A stretch of DNA of 64,000 bases from Phosphoribacter sp037045055 (GTDB lineage Bacteria; Actinomycetota; Actinomycetes; Actinomycetales; Dermatophilaceae). Position numbers and translations under genes: made by a program. The notes under the pieces are model-generated. The model saw nothing but the letters and a program-made list of their open reading frames with translations. It ran no database searches and was not told where the DNA came from. The stretch spans positions 186,001 through 250,000 of the forward strand of contig JBAOHJ010000001.1 in NCBI GenBank assembly GCA_037045055.1, given 5' to 3'. Positions 25,502 through 32,615 of the stretch are shown piece by piece. The first letter of the stretch is position 1, and every line of letters starts with the position of its first letter.

Positions 25502-26161
25502 GTGGCCGAGCTGGTGTTCTTCGCCGGGACGATGGACTGCGGCAAGTCCACCCTCGCCCTGCAGATCCGGCACAACCACGCGGCCCGGGGCCGGGTGGGT
25601 CTGATCTTCGTCAAGGACGACCGCGCCGGTGCGGCCAAACTGTCCTCCCGCCTTGGGCTGGCCACCGATGCCGTCGAGGTCACCGACGACCTCGACCTGT
25701 GGCAGACGGTCGTCGACCGGGTCAGCCAGGGCCAGCGGGTCGACCTGCTGATCTGCGACGAGGCGCAGTTCTATACCCCGGCCCAGGTTGAGCAGCTGGC
25801 TCGCATCGTCGACGAGATGGATCTGGACGTGTTCGCGTTCGGGATCACGTCGGACTTCCGCACGCGGCTGTTCCCCGGCTCCACGCGGCTGCTGGAGCTG
25901 GCCGACCGGGTGGAGGCGCTGCAGGTCGAGGCGCTGTGCTGGTGCGGACGGCGGGCCACCCACAACGCCAGGGTGGTCGACGGGGTCATGGTGACGCAGG
26001 GGGAGCAGGTCCTCGTCGGCGACACCGGGGCTCGGGCCGCGGGGCGGGTGGAGTACGAGGTGCTCTGCCGCCGCCACCACCTGCGCCGGATGACCTCGCA
26101 CGCGGCCCGGGCCGCGGCGCTCTCGCCCGACGTGCTGCCCTTCGACCTGTCCGGCCGCTAA
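25502..26161 (+). CDS. tdk: Thymidine kinase
   Basis: A 219-residue type II thymidine kinase for dTMP salvage. The P-loop GTMDCGKSTLALQ is at residues 9-20, the Walker B-like LLICDEAQFY follows, with GITSDFRTRLFPGSTRLLELADRV as the lasso/substrate region. Of the usual structural zinc cysteines, CWCGRRATHN gives two and the CRRHH near the C-terminus gives a third. The GTG at 25502 has GGAG about 8 nt upstream and lies 12 bp after the phosphodiesterase gene. Confidence 0.95.
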   Translation: MAELVFFAGTMDCGKSTLALQIRHNHAARGRVGLIFVKDDRAGAAKLSSRLGLATDAVEVTDDLDLWQTVVDRVSQGQRVDLLICDEAQFYTPAQVEQLARIVDEMDLDVFAFGITSDFRTRLFPGSTRLLELADRVEALQVEALCWCGRRATHNARVVDGVMVTQGEQVLVGDTGARAAGRVEYEVLCRRHHLRRMTSHAARAAALSPDVLPFDLSGR

Positions 26162-26188
26162 CCGCCCGGGGATGGGCTGCCCGGGGGC

Positions 26189-27190
26189 TTACTCGGGCTC
26201 GCCCGAGGGCGACCTCGCACCGAACACGACGTCCTCCCAGCTGGGCACGGGGGTACGCCCGGGCCTGCGGGCCCCAGCAGGACCGGGCGCCGGCCGCGGT
26301 TCCGGCTCGTCGGTGGGCCTCGGGGCGGGGCGCTCGTCGTCGGTCGGCTCCGGCTCCGGCGCGTCGTGGTGGACCGGCGCGTCGGCGCCGGCGGGTCCGG
26401 GCAGCTCGCCGAGGGGCAGGGCCGGATCGGTATGCCGCCGCCGAGCGCCACCCCGGCGGGCACGGACCGTCGAGTGCTCGCGCACCGACGACACGAGCTC
26501 GGCGTCATCGGTGCGGTGGGCCGGTGCCGGGGCGGGCGCCCCAGCCGGCGCATCCACCCCGCCGTCGGCTTCGACGTCGTAGACCGCCCGGGCGGCCGGG
26601 ACCGGCGCCGCCGCCGGCTCGTCCTCGGCGAGCCACCGGGCCTCGTCGTCGCGCGGCGCGAGCGAGCGGGTCCCCGGGTCGAAGGTCCACGTGGCCTGGC
26701 GTTCCCGGCCGCCGGCGGGGAAGCTCGCCACGACGACCCAGGCCCCGGTGTCCGAGCGCCACGAGTCCCACCCGACGGCGTCGCGGTCCACGCCGCGCTC
26801 GGACAGCCGCTCGGACACGCGGGCCGCGAGGGTCGGTGCGCGCCCCGCCGAGAAGCCCCGAGCCCGCAGCCGCACCCCCTGGGCCAGGCCCGCCACATGC
26901 TCACGCTCGGCCAGGATGGCCCCTTCGTACTTGCGGATCCGCTCCACCGCCCACCCGGTGCGCTCGGCGATCTCCTCGGCACCCATCCCCGAGCGCACCA
27001 TCGCCTGCACGTCGCGGGGCCTCAGGTCGCCCTCGACGGGGATCCCCAGCTGGCCCTGGCGGGGACGCTCCCGACGGACCGCGGCCCGCACCGCGTCGTC
27101 GATGCGCACCCGGAAGCGCGCCCCGTCGTCGCTGGCCAGCAGCAGGTGGGCGCCGTCCTCGTGGATGCCGATCAACCGCAGGTCCCGCAT
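26189..27190 (-). CDS. sepH: Septation protein SepH
   Basis: A 333-residue protein with the conserved N-terminal domain (DUF3071; MRDLRLIGIHEDGAHLLL, LRPRDVQAMVRSGMGAEEIAERTGWAVERIRKYEGAILAERE) of SepH, which binds FtsZ and promotes its assembly in Streptomyces and mycobacteria. The helix-turn-helix lies at about residues 55-100. The C-terminal half is Pro/Ala/Glu-rich and disordered, ending PVPSWEDVVFGARSP, a short conserved tail. ATG at 27190 has GGGAG 7 nt upstream; an ATG at 27232 is less likely because family members start at MRDL. Confidence 0.92.
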   Translation of the reverse strand: MRDLRLIGIHEDGAHLLLASDDGARFRVRIDDAVRAAVRRERPRQGQLGIPVEGDLRPRDVQAMVRSGMGAEEIAERTGWAVERIRKYEGAILAEREHVAGLAQGVRLRARGFSAGRAPTLAARVSERLSERGVDRDAVGWDSWRSDTGAWVVVASFPAGGRERQATWTFDPGTRSLAPRDDEARWLAEDEPAAAPVPAARAVYDVEADGGVDAPAGAPAPAPAHRTDDAELVSSVREHSTVRARRGGARRRHTDPALPLGELPGPAGADAPVHHDAPEPEPTDDERPAPRPTDEPEPRPAPGPAGARRPGRTPVPSWEDVVFGARSPSGEPE

Positions 27191-27364
27191 CGTCACTCCC
27201 TGGTCGGCCAGTGCGTCACCTGACTGTGTCATCCGCCGGCGAAGGCCCCAAGCGGCCACGCCGCGCGGATCCGGGCGGTATGCCGCGTGGCCGCCCGGGA
27301 CAGGTCCATGCTCCGGTTCGCCGACCGGCAGCGTCCGCCCGGCCAGCATGACGTGCGGCACCGC

Positions 27365-27370
27365 TAGCGT
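27365..27370 (+). promoter_or_regulatory. -10 element, probable leaderless start of the inositol monophosphatase gene
   Basis: TAGCGT followed by 7 nt and GTG at 27378, the spacing that places the transcription start at the initiation codon. Confidence 0.55.
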
Positions 27371-27377
27371 GGTCGGC

Positions 27378-28223
27378 GTGACCGGCATCCCCACGGGCGT
27401 CTCGCTCGGCGAGCTCGAGGCCCTGGCCGTGACGGCGGCGGTGGAGGCGGCCCGGCACGTCACCGCCCGCCGCCCGCCCGACCTGGCGACGGCGGCGACC
27501 AAGACCTCCGACACCGACGTCGTCACGGTGATGGACACCGCGGCCGAACGGCTGCTGCGCACCCGCCTGCTCGAGGCTCGCCCCGACGACGCGATCCTCG
27601 GCGAGGAGGGATCCCGGAGCCCCGGCTCGAGCGGGATCACCTGGGTCGTCGACCCCATCGACGGCACCGTCAACTACCTCTACGGACTGCCCGGGTATGC
27701 CGTGTCCGTCGCCGCCGTCGTCGGCGACCTCCAGGGCGCGCACTGGCACCCGGTGGCCGGCGCGGTGTGCGCGCCGCTGCTGGGGCGGGTCTGGGCGGCC
27801 CACCGCGCCGGCGGCGCCTGGACCGGCGACCTCGACGGCGCCACCCGCACGGCGCTGTCGGTGAGCCGGGCGACCCTGCTCGGGCAGGCCCTGGTCGGCA
27901 CCGGGTTCTCCTACCGGCCCGAGGTGCGGGCGCACCAGGCCCGGCTGCTCACCCGAGTCCTGCCGGCGGTCCGCGATATCCGCCGGATGGGCAGCGCCGC
28001 GGTGGACCTGTGCCTCGTGGCGCAGGGGGGCCTGGACGCGTTCTACGAGCAGGAGCTCAACCCCTGGGACCTGGCCGCGGGGTGGCTCGTGGTCACCGAG
28101 GCCGGCGGGCTGGTCACCGGATGGTCGGGGGGCCGTCCGGGCCCCGCCGGGGTGCTCGCCGGGGGTCCCGACCTGCACCCGCAGCTGATCCGGCTGCTCG
28201 CCGCCGCACCCCGCGCGGTGTGA
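27378..28223 (+). CDS. Inositol monophosphatase family protein
   Basis: A 281-residue Mg2+-dependent phosphatase. The metal-binding motifs are clear: GEEGS (motif with E), VVDPIDGTVNYLYGLP (DPIDGT) and the C-terminal NPWDLAAGWLVVTEAGG (WD-A-G). It likely hydrolyses inositol-1-phosphate or a related sugar phosphate; in actinobacteria this feeds inositol for phosphatidylinositol and mycothiol. No ribosome-binding site; the GTG is probably read from a leaderless mRNA. It stands alone between sepH (divergent) and the DUF4193-dut run. Confidence 0.9.
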   Translation: MTGIPTGVSLGELEALAVTAAVEAARHVTARRPPDLATAATKTSDTDVVTVMDTAAERLLRTRLLEARPDDAILGEEGSRSPGSSGITWVVDPIDGTVNYLYGLPGYAVSVAAVVGDLQGAHWHPVAGAVCAPLLGRVWAAHRAGGAWTGDLDGATRTALSVSRATLLGQALVGTGFSYRPEVRAHQARLLTRVLPAVRDIRRMGSAAVDLCLVAQGGLDAFYEQELNPWDLAAGWLVVTEAGGLVTGWSGGRPGPAGVLAGGPDLHPQLIRLLAAAPRAV

Positions 28224-28394
28224 TTCCTGCCACGGCATACCGGCGCTCGTGCAGGTCGATCGGCAAACCGGGATGACGAACGGGCCGCGATGGGATACCT
28301 TGCCGCCGCGCGGGCACAAAAGCTCGCTTCAGGACGTTACCCCGGCACTCACGCGGCCACCCCCAGGACGCCACCAAGGAGAACCGACGACACC

Positions 28395-28694
28395 ATGGCC
28401 ACCGACTACGACGCCCCCCGCAAGACCGACGACGACCTGTCCGAGGACTCCATCGAGGAGCTCAAGGCCCGTCGCGTCGACAAGTCGTCCGCGAGCGTGG
28501 ACGTCGACGAGGCCGAGCAGGCCGAGGGGTTCGAGTTGCCCGGTGCCGACCTGTCGGGCGAGGAGCTGTCGGTGCGGGTGCTGCCGCGCCAGGCCGACGA
28601 GTTCACCTGCAGCCGCTGTTTCCTCGTTCATCACCGCAGCCAGCTCGCCAAGGAGAGCAACGGCCAGATGGTCTGCCGGGAGTGCGTCGCCTGA
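28395..28694 (+). CDS. DUF4193 domain protein
   Basis: A 99-residue acidic protein (MATDYDAPRKTDDDLSEDSIEEL) with a C-terminal zinc-ribbon-like pair of CX2C motifs (FTCSRCFLVHH and MVCRECVA). The family is nearly universal in actinobacteria and sits before dut. An AAGGAG lies about 12 nt before the ATG. The four cysteines suggest zinc binding. Function unknown; translation of dut is coupled through a TGATG overlap. Confidence 0.9.
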   Translation: MATDYDAPRKTDDDLSEDSIEELKARRVDKSSASVDVDEAEQAEGFELPGADLSGEELSVRVLPRQADEFTCSRCFLVHHRSQLAKESNGQMVCRECVA

Positions 28695-29218
28695 TGACGG
28701 GCCCCCACCGCGCGGGCGCCCCGGTCGACGGCCGCGCGGCTCCCGTCCGGGTGATGGTGCGCCGCCTCGACCCCGACCTGCCGGCGCCCGGCTACGCCCA
28801 CCCGGGCGATGCCGGCCTGGACCTGCAGGCCCGCACCGACGTCGTCCTGGCTCCCGGTGACCGGGCCCTGATGCCGACCGGGGTGGCCATCGCCCTGCCC
28901 GAGGGGTATGCCGCCTTCACCCACCCACGATCCGGGCTCGCCACCCGTCACGGGATCACCCTGGTCAACGCGCCGGGCACCATCGACGCCGGCTACCGCG
29001 GCGAGATCATGGTCAACCTCATCAACCTCGACCCGGTCGAGGCGTTCGAGGTGCGCCGGGGCGACCGGATCGCCCAGCTCGTAGTCCAGCAGGTCGACCG
29101 GGTCGAGCTGGTCGAGGTCGACTCGCTCCCGGACAGCCGCCGGGGGGACACTGGGCACGGTGCGAGCGGAGGGTTCGGCCAGGACGTCGACCCGGTCGAC
29201 CGAGCAGCGAGGACGTAG
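28694..29218 (+). CDS. dut: Deoxyuridine 5'-triphosphate nucleotidohydrolase
   Basis: A 174-residue trimeric dUTPase that hydrolyses dUTP to dUMP and PPi, keeping uracil out of DNA and supplying the thymidylate precursor. All five motifs are visible in order: HPGDAGLDLQA, PRSGLATRHG, NAPGTIDAGYRGEI, GDRIAQLVVQ and the C-terminal P-loop-like GASGGFGQD. The ATG at 28694 overlaps the DUF4193 stop by one base. A 20-residue Arg/Ala N-terminal extension precedes the usual VMVRRLDPDLPAP start. Confidence 0.95.
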   Translation: MTGPHRAGAPVDGRAAPVRVMVRRLDPDLPAPGYAHPGDAGLDLQARTDVVLAPGDRALMPTGVAIALPEGYAAFTHPRSGLATRHGITLVNAPGTIDAGYRGEIMVNLINLDPVEAFEVRRGDRIAQLVVQQVDRVELVEVDSLPDSRRGDTGHGASGGFGQDVDPVDRAART

Positions 29219-29220
29219 CG

Positions 29221-29946
29221 GTGGGAATCTTCGGACGGCGGCGCGAATCGCCCGCCGAGCAGGACGAGCCCGGCGGCCGGGCCGCCACCGCGCAGCCGGC
29301 GGATCCGGACGCGGCCGGCGCCGACGCGGACCTGCGGGCCGGCGGTCCCTTCGACAGCTCCGAGATGCCCGGCCCCGGCGACCGTCTCGACCTGGGCTCG
29401 ATGTGGGTGCCCGCGGTCGAGGGCATGGCCGTGCGCCTGGAGGTGGACGAGGCCAGCCAGGTCGTCACCACCGTGCACGTCGGCCTGGGCGAGTCCCAGC
29501 TGGCCCTGTCGGCCTTCGCCGCGCCACGCACCACCGGGGTCTGGCCCGAGATCCGCGCCGAGATCGCCGAGAGCATCGCGGCCCAACAGGGCACCGCGCA
29601 GATCGTCGACGGGCCGCTCGGGCGGGAGATCGTCGCCGACCTGCCCGGCGGCGGCCCGCACGCGAGGTTCCTCGGCGTCGACGGCCCGAGATGGTTCCTG
29701 CGTGGTGTGCTCACCGGCCCCGCGGCGCAGGGGTCGGACGCCGACGGGCCGCTGCTGGAGATCCTCCGGGGGATCGTCGTGGTGCGTGGCTCGGCGGCCA
29801 TGGCACCGCGGGAGCTGCTGCCGCTGCGGGTGCCGACCGTCGAGGCCTCGGCGGACCCCGCCACGACGCCCCCGGCGGGCCGGCCCGGCCGGGCCGAGGA
29901 CCTGCGTCCGTTCGACCGTGGACCCGAGATCACCGAGGTGCGCTGA
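29221..29946 (+). CDS. DUF3710 family protein
   Basis: A 241-residue soluble protein with the DUF3710 signature (GPFDSSEMP, RLDLGSMWVPAVEGMAVRLEVDE, GVWPEIRAEIAESI, GPRWFLRGVLTGPAA, LLEILRGIVVVRGSAAMAPRELLPLRVP). The N-terminus is short and charged (MGIFGRRRESPAEQDEPGG). It follows dut by 2 bp and its stop overlaps the next ATG (TGATG), so it belongs to the DUF4193-dut operon, an order kept across actinobacteria. Function unknown. Confidence 0.9.
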   Translation: MGIFGRRRESPAEQDEPGGRAATAQPADPDAAGADADLRAGGPFDSSEMPGPGDRLDLGSMWVPAVEGMAVRLEVDEASQVVTTVHVGLGESQLALSAFAAPRTTGVWPEIRAEIAESIAAQQGTAQIVDGPLGREIVADLPGGGPHARFLGVDGPRWFLRGVLTGPAAQGSDADGPLLEILRGIVVVRGSAAMAPRELLPLRVPTVEASADPATTPPAGRPGRAEDLRPFDRGPEITEVR

Positions 29947-30329
29947 TGGGCCAGACCGCTCGGCCAGGGTTCGTCGGCCGGCTGCTCGAGCGGCTCGGCA
30001 AGTCCTCCGTGGAGCTGGAGGCCGACGAACTGCTCGACAGCAGCGTGCGGCTGGGCGCCACCCCGATCACCGAGCTGGTGCCGCGGCGCCCCGCCGTGGT
30101 CTGCGGCGAGGTGCGCTCGGTCGCGCTGCGCCCGAACGTCCAGGTCGCCGCGCTCGTCGTGGAGATCTTCGACGGCACCAAGCCCCTCAACCTGGTGTGG
30201 CTCGGCCGGCGCGAGATCGCCGGGATCGAGCCGGGGGTGTTCCTGCGCGCCCACGGGCGGATGACCCTGCGCCGGGGGATGCCGACGATCTTCAACGCGG
30301 CATACGAGATCGTCCCGCACCGTGGCTGA
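29946..30329 (+). CDS. OB-fold nucleic-acid-binding protein
   Basis: A 127-residue protein with a small OB-fold (VVCGEVRSVALRPNVQVAALVVEIFDGTKPLNLVWLGRREIAGIEPGVFLRAHGRM) after a short helical start. This is the actinobacterial OB-fold family encoded between DUF3710 and DUF3159 genes. It may bind single-stranded nucleic acid or act as a partner protein, but there is no direct evidence. Coupled to both neighbours by overlap (1 bp upstream, 8 bp downstream). Confidence 0.8.
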   Translation: MGQTARPGFVGRLLERLGKSSVELEADELLDSSVRLGATPITELVPRRPAVVCGEVRSVALRPNVQVAALVVEIFDGTKPLNLVWLGRREIAGIEPGVFLRAHGRMTLRRGMPTIFNAAYEIVPHRG

Positions 30330-31137
30330 GAGCCCGGCACCGGAGGCACCGGAGTTCGTCACCGTCGAGGAGTTGGTCCGCGCCCGGCTGACCATGGTCT
30401 TCGGCGGCTGGCGGGGGGCGATCGAGTCGGCCGTGCCGACCGTGGTGTTCGTCGCGTGGTGGACCGTGGGGGAGGCGCTGCTGGCGGCGGTCGTGGCCGC
30501 CGCCGCCGCAGCCGCCCTGCTCGCGATGGTGCGTCTGTGGCAGCGGCAGACGGTGCGCTTCCTCGTCTGGGCGGTGCTGGGGGTGGCGATCGCCGCGTTC
30601 CTGGCCGCCCGCACCGGCCGGGCCCAGGATGCCTTCCTGCCGGGCATGCTTCAGACCGCCGGCAGCGGCCTGCTGTTCGCGGTGTCCAACCTGGTGCGCT
30701 GGCCGGTCCTCGGCTTCGTCATCGCCGCGGGGGACCCGCAGCTCGCGCAGACCTCGGCCCGGCTGCGGGCCGCGTCCAGCCGCAGCGGGCGCGCCGAGCG
30801 GGCCGCCCTGAGCGAAGCCGACCGCGCCCAGCAGGACGCCGCCGACGAGGCCGACGTCGCGGCCGTCAACGAGGCGTTCACCGCCTGGCGCCGGCACTCG
30901 GGCATCGTCACCGTGGCCCGGCGGCTGGGGTGGGTGCTGGCCGGGCTGGCCGGGGTGCGCCTGGCGGTGCAGGTGCCCCTCTACCTCGCCGAGCAGGTGG
31001 CCGCCCTGGGGGTGGCCAAGATCGTCCTGGGCTGGCCCGCGTATGCCGCCGCCGTGGTGGCCATGGGCCTGATCCTCGTGCGCGGGCACACGCCGTTGGA
31101 CCAGGGCGCTCAGTCGTCGTCGCGCGGCGGGCGGTAG
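30322..31137 (+). CDS. DUF3159 membrane protein
   Basis: A 271-residue integral membrane protein with five or six predicted helices (TVVFVAWWTVGEALLAAVVA, FLVWAVLGVAIAAFLAA, GLLFAVSNLVRWPVLGFVIA and a C-terminal pair) and the family motif WRGAIESAVPTVVF. GTG at 30322 overlaps the OB-fold gene by 8 bp. It is the last gene of the dut operon. Its 3' end overlaps the 3' end of the convergent TrkA gene by 28 bp, which leaves no room for a normal terminator. Possibly a channel- or transporter-related protein, since it adjoins potassium genes, but this is inference. Confidence 0.85.
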   Translation: MAESPAPEAPEFVTVEELVRARLTMVFGGWRGAIESAVPTVVFVAWWTVGEALLAAVVAAAAAAALLAMVRLWQRQTVRFLVWAVLGVAIAAFLAARTGRAQDAFLPGMLQTAGSGLLFAVSNLVRWPVLGFVIAAGDPQLAQTSARLRAASSRSGRAERAALSEADRAQQDAADEADVAAVNEAFTAWRRHSGIVTVARRLGWVLAGLAGVRLAVQVPLYLAEQVAALGVAKIVLGWPAYAAAVVAMGLILVRGHTPLDQGAQSSSRGGR

Positions 31138-31793
31138 CCGGGGGAGAGCAGGTTTTCCAGCTCGTCCTCGGTGTCGTTGTTGGCCAGGAACAGCAGCTCG
31201 TCGTGCGGCTCCAGGGCGTCGTCGCGGCTGGGCGCGATGGGCCGGTCCTCGCGCAGGATGCCCACGAGCACGGTGTCCGCCGGCCAAGGGATGTCGCCGA
31301 CCCGCGCCCCCGCGTAGGGGCTGTTGGGCGGCAGGGTCAGCTCGACCATCGAGGCCTTCGCCTGACGGAACTCGAACACCCGCACCAGGTCGCCGACGCT
31401 GACCGCCTCCTCGACCAGCGCGGTCATCAGTCGCGGGGTCGAGACGGCGACGTCGACCCCCCACGACTCGTCGAACATCCACTCGTTCTTCGGGTTGTTG
31501 ACCCGGGCGACCGTGCGGGGCACCCCGAACTCGGTCTTGGCCAGCAGCGAGACGACTAGGTTGGCCTTGTCGTCGCCGGTCGCCGCGACGACCACGTCGC
31601 ACTCGTCGACGCGGGCCTCCTCCAGCGAGGACAGCTCGCACGAGTCGGCGAGCAGCCAGGTGGCGTCGGGCACCCGGGAGGCCAGCACGGCGTCCGGGGA
31701 CCGGTCGATGAGCAGCACCTCGTGCCCGTTGTGGATGAGCTCGCGGGCGATCGAGCGCCCCACGCTGCCGGCTCCGGCGATGACGACACGCAT
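31110..31793 (-). CDS. TrkA/RCK potassium-uptake regulatory protein (second of two)
   Basis: A 227-residue cytosolic RCK protein: Rossmann NAD/nucleotide site VVIAGAGSVGRSIARELIHNG, VLLIDRSPDAV, VVVAATGDDKANLVVSLLAK, then a TrkA-C domain (AKASMVELTLPPNSPYAGARVGDIPWP). It gates or assembles with a potassium transporter in response to nucleotide. Equivalent to CeoC of mycobacteria. It follows the other TrkA gene by 58 bp and shares its strand; a GAGGGG precedes the ATG by about 9 nt. Its last 28 bp overlap the convergent DUF3159 gene. Confidence 0.9.
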   Translation of the reverse strand: MRVVIAGAGSVGRSIARELIHNGHEVLLIDRSPDAVLASRVPDATWLLADSCELSSLEEARVDECDVVVAATGDDKANLVVSLLAKTEFGVPRTVARVNNPKNEWMFDESWGVDVAVSTPRLMTALVEEAVSVGDLVRVFEFRQAKASMVELTLPPNSPYAGARVGDIPWPADTVLVGILREDRPIAPSRDDALEPHDELLFLANNDTEDELENLLSPGYRPPRDDD

Positions 31794-31851
31794 GGTCAGT
31801 GCCCCTCTTTCGGCGGTAAGCCGCTCGGTCGCTCGTTGGGCGGTATGCCGC

Positions 31852-32514
31852 TCACTCGTGCGGCGGGGCCGCGGCCAGGGCCCGCTCCACCCGGGTGAGA
31901 TCGTTGATGCCGGCGACGACGTGCAGCAGGTCGCCGTCCTGGAAGACCGTGTCGGCGGCCGGCACCAGACCGTCGCCCAGCCGGGTGAGGTAGGCCACCC
32001 GGGTCTCGGCCAACCGCTCGAGGGTCGGGATGGCCCGGCCGACCCAGGCCCGGTTGACCGGCACCTCCGCGACGACGACCTTGCCGCTCGGGTCGGTGAG
32101 CGCCGGGACGGCGCCCAGGGGAAGCAACCGTTGGATGATCTGGTCGGCGGTCCACCGGACCGTCGCCACCGTGGGGATGCCCAGGCGCTGGTAGACGGCC
32201 GCCCGGCGCGGGTCGTAGATCCGGGCCGCGACGTGCTCGACACCGAAGGTCTCGCGGGCCACCCGGGCGGCCAGGATGTTGGAGTTGTCGCCGCTGGAGA
32301 CCGCCGCGAAGGCATACGCCGACTTGATCCCGGCGTTGAGCAGGACCTCGCGGTCGAAGCCCATGCCGGTGACGGTCTTGCCCTCGAAGCTGCTGCCGAG
32401 CCGCCGGAACGCCTCGGGCTCGGAGTCGACGACCGCGACGTCGTGGCCCTGGACGGACAGGTTCTTGGCCAGCGTCGCCCCGACCCGACCGCAACCCATG
32501 ATGACGAAGTGCAC
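31852..32514 (-). CDS. TrkA/RCK potassium-uptake regulatory protein (first of two)
   Basis: A 220-residue RCK protein with the nucleotide site FVIMGCGRVGATLAKNLSVQG and VAVVDSEPEAFRRL and a TrkA-C half (VVVAEVPVNRAWVGRAIPTLERL). Equivalent to CeoB of mycobacteria; the two RCK proteins probably act together on the transporter encoded divergently at 32616. The GTG at 32514 lacks a ribosome site but has TAGCGT 8 nt upstream. A cysteine replaces the usual middle residue of the GxGxxG motif (GCGRVG), a common variant. Confidence 0.9.
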   Translation of the reverse strand: MHFVIMGCGRVGATLAKNLSVQGHDVAVVDSEPEAFRRLGSSFEGKTVTGMGFDREVLLNAGIKSAYAFAAVSSGDNSNILAARVARETFGVEHVAARIYDPRRAAVYQRLGIPTVATVRWTADQIIQRLLPLGAVPALTDPSGKVVVAEVPVNRAWVGRAIPTLERLAETRVAYLTRLGDGLVPAADTVFQDGDLLHVVAGINDLTRVERALAAAPPHE

Positions 32515-32522
32515 GACTTCAG

Positions 32523-32528
32523 ACGCTA
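32523..32528 (-). promoter_or_regulatory. -10 element for the TrkA pair
   Basis: TAGCGT on the minus strand, 8 nt before the GTG at 32514; mRNA would be leaderless or nearly so. Confidence 0.45.
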
Positions 32529-32602
32529 CACCGGCCGGCGGCGGGCAGCGGGAGTCGGGCCGACGACGGCGCCCGCGCGGCGACTCCGGAGGGCGCGCGG
32601 CA

Positions 32603-32608
32603 TACGAT
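32603..32608 (+). promoter_or_regulatory. -10 element, probable leaderless start of the APC/KimA-like gene
   Basis: TACGAT lies exactly 7 nt before GTG at 32616. It overlaps a GGCATAC motif (32600-32606) and the alternative ATG at 32607. If the promoter is real the alternative ATG cannot be the start, since it would be upstream of the transcript. Confidence 0.55.
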
Positions 32609-32615
32609 GGCAGCC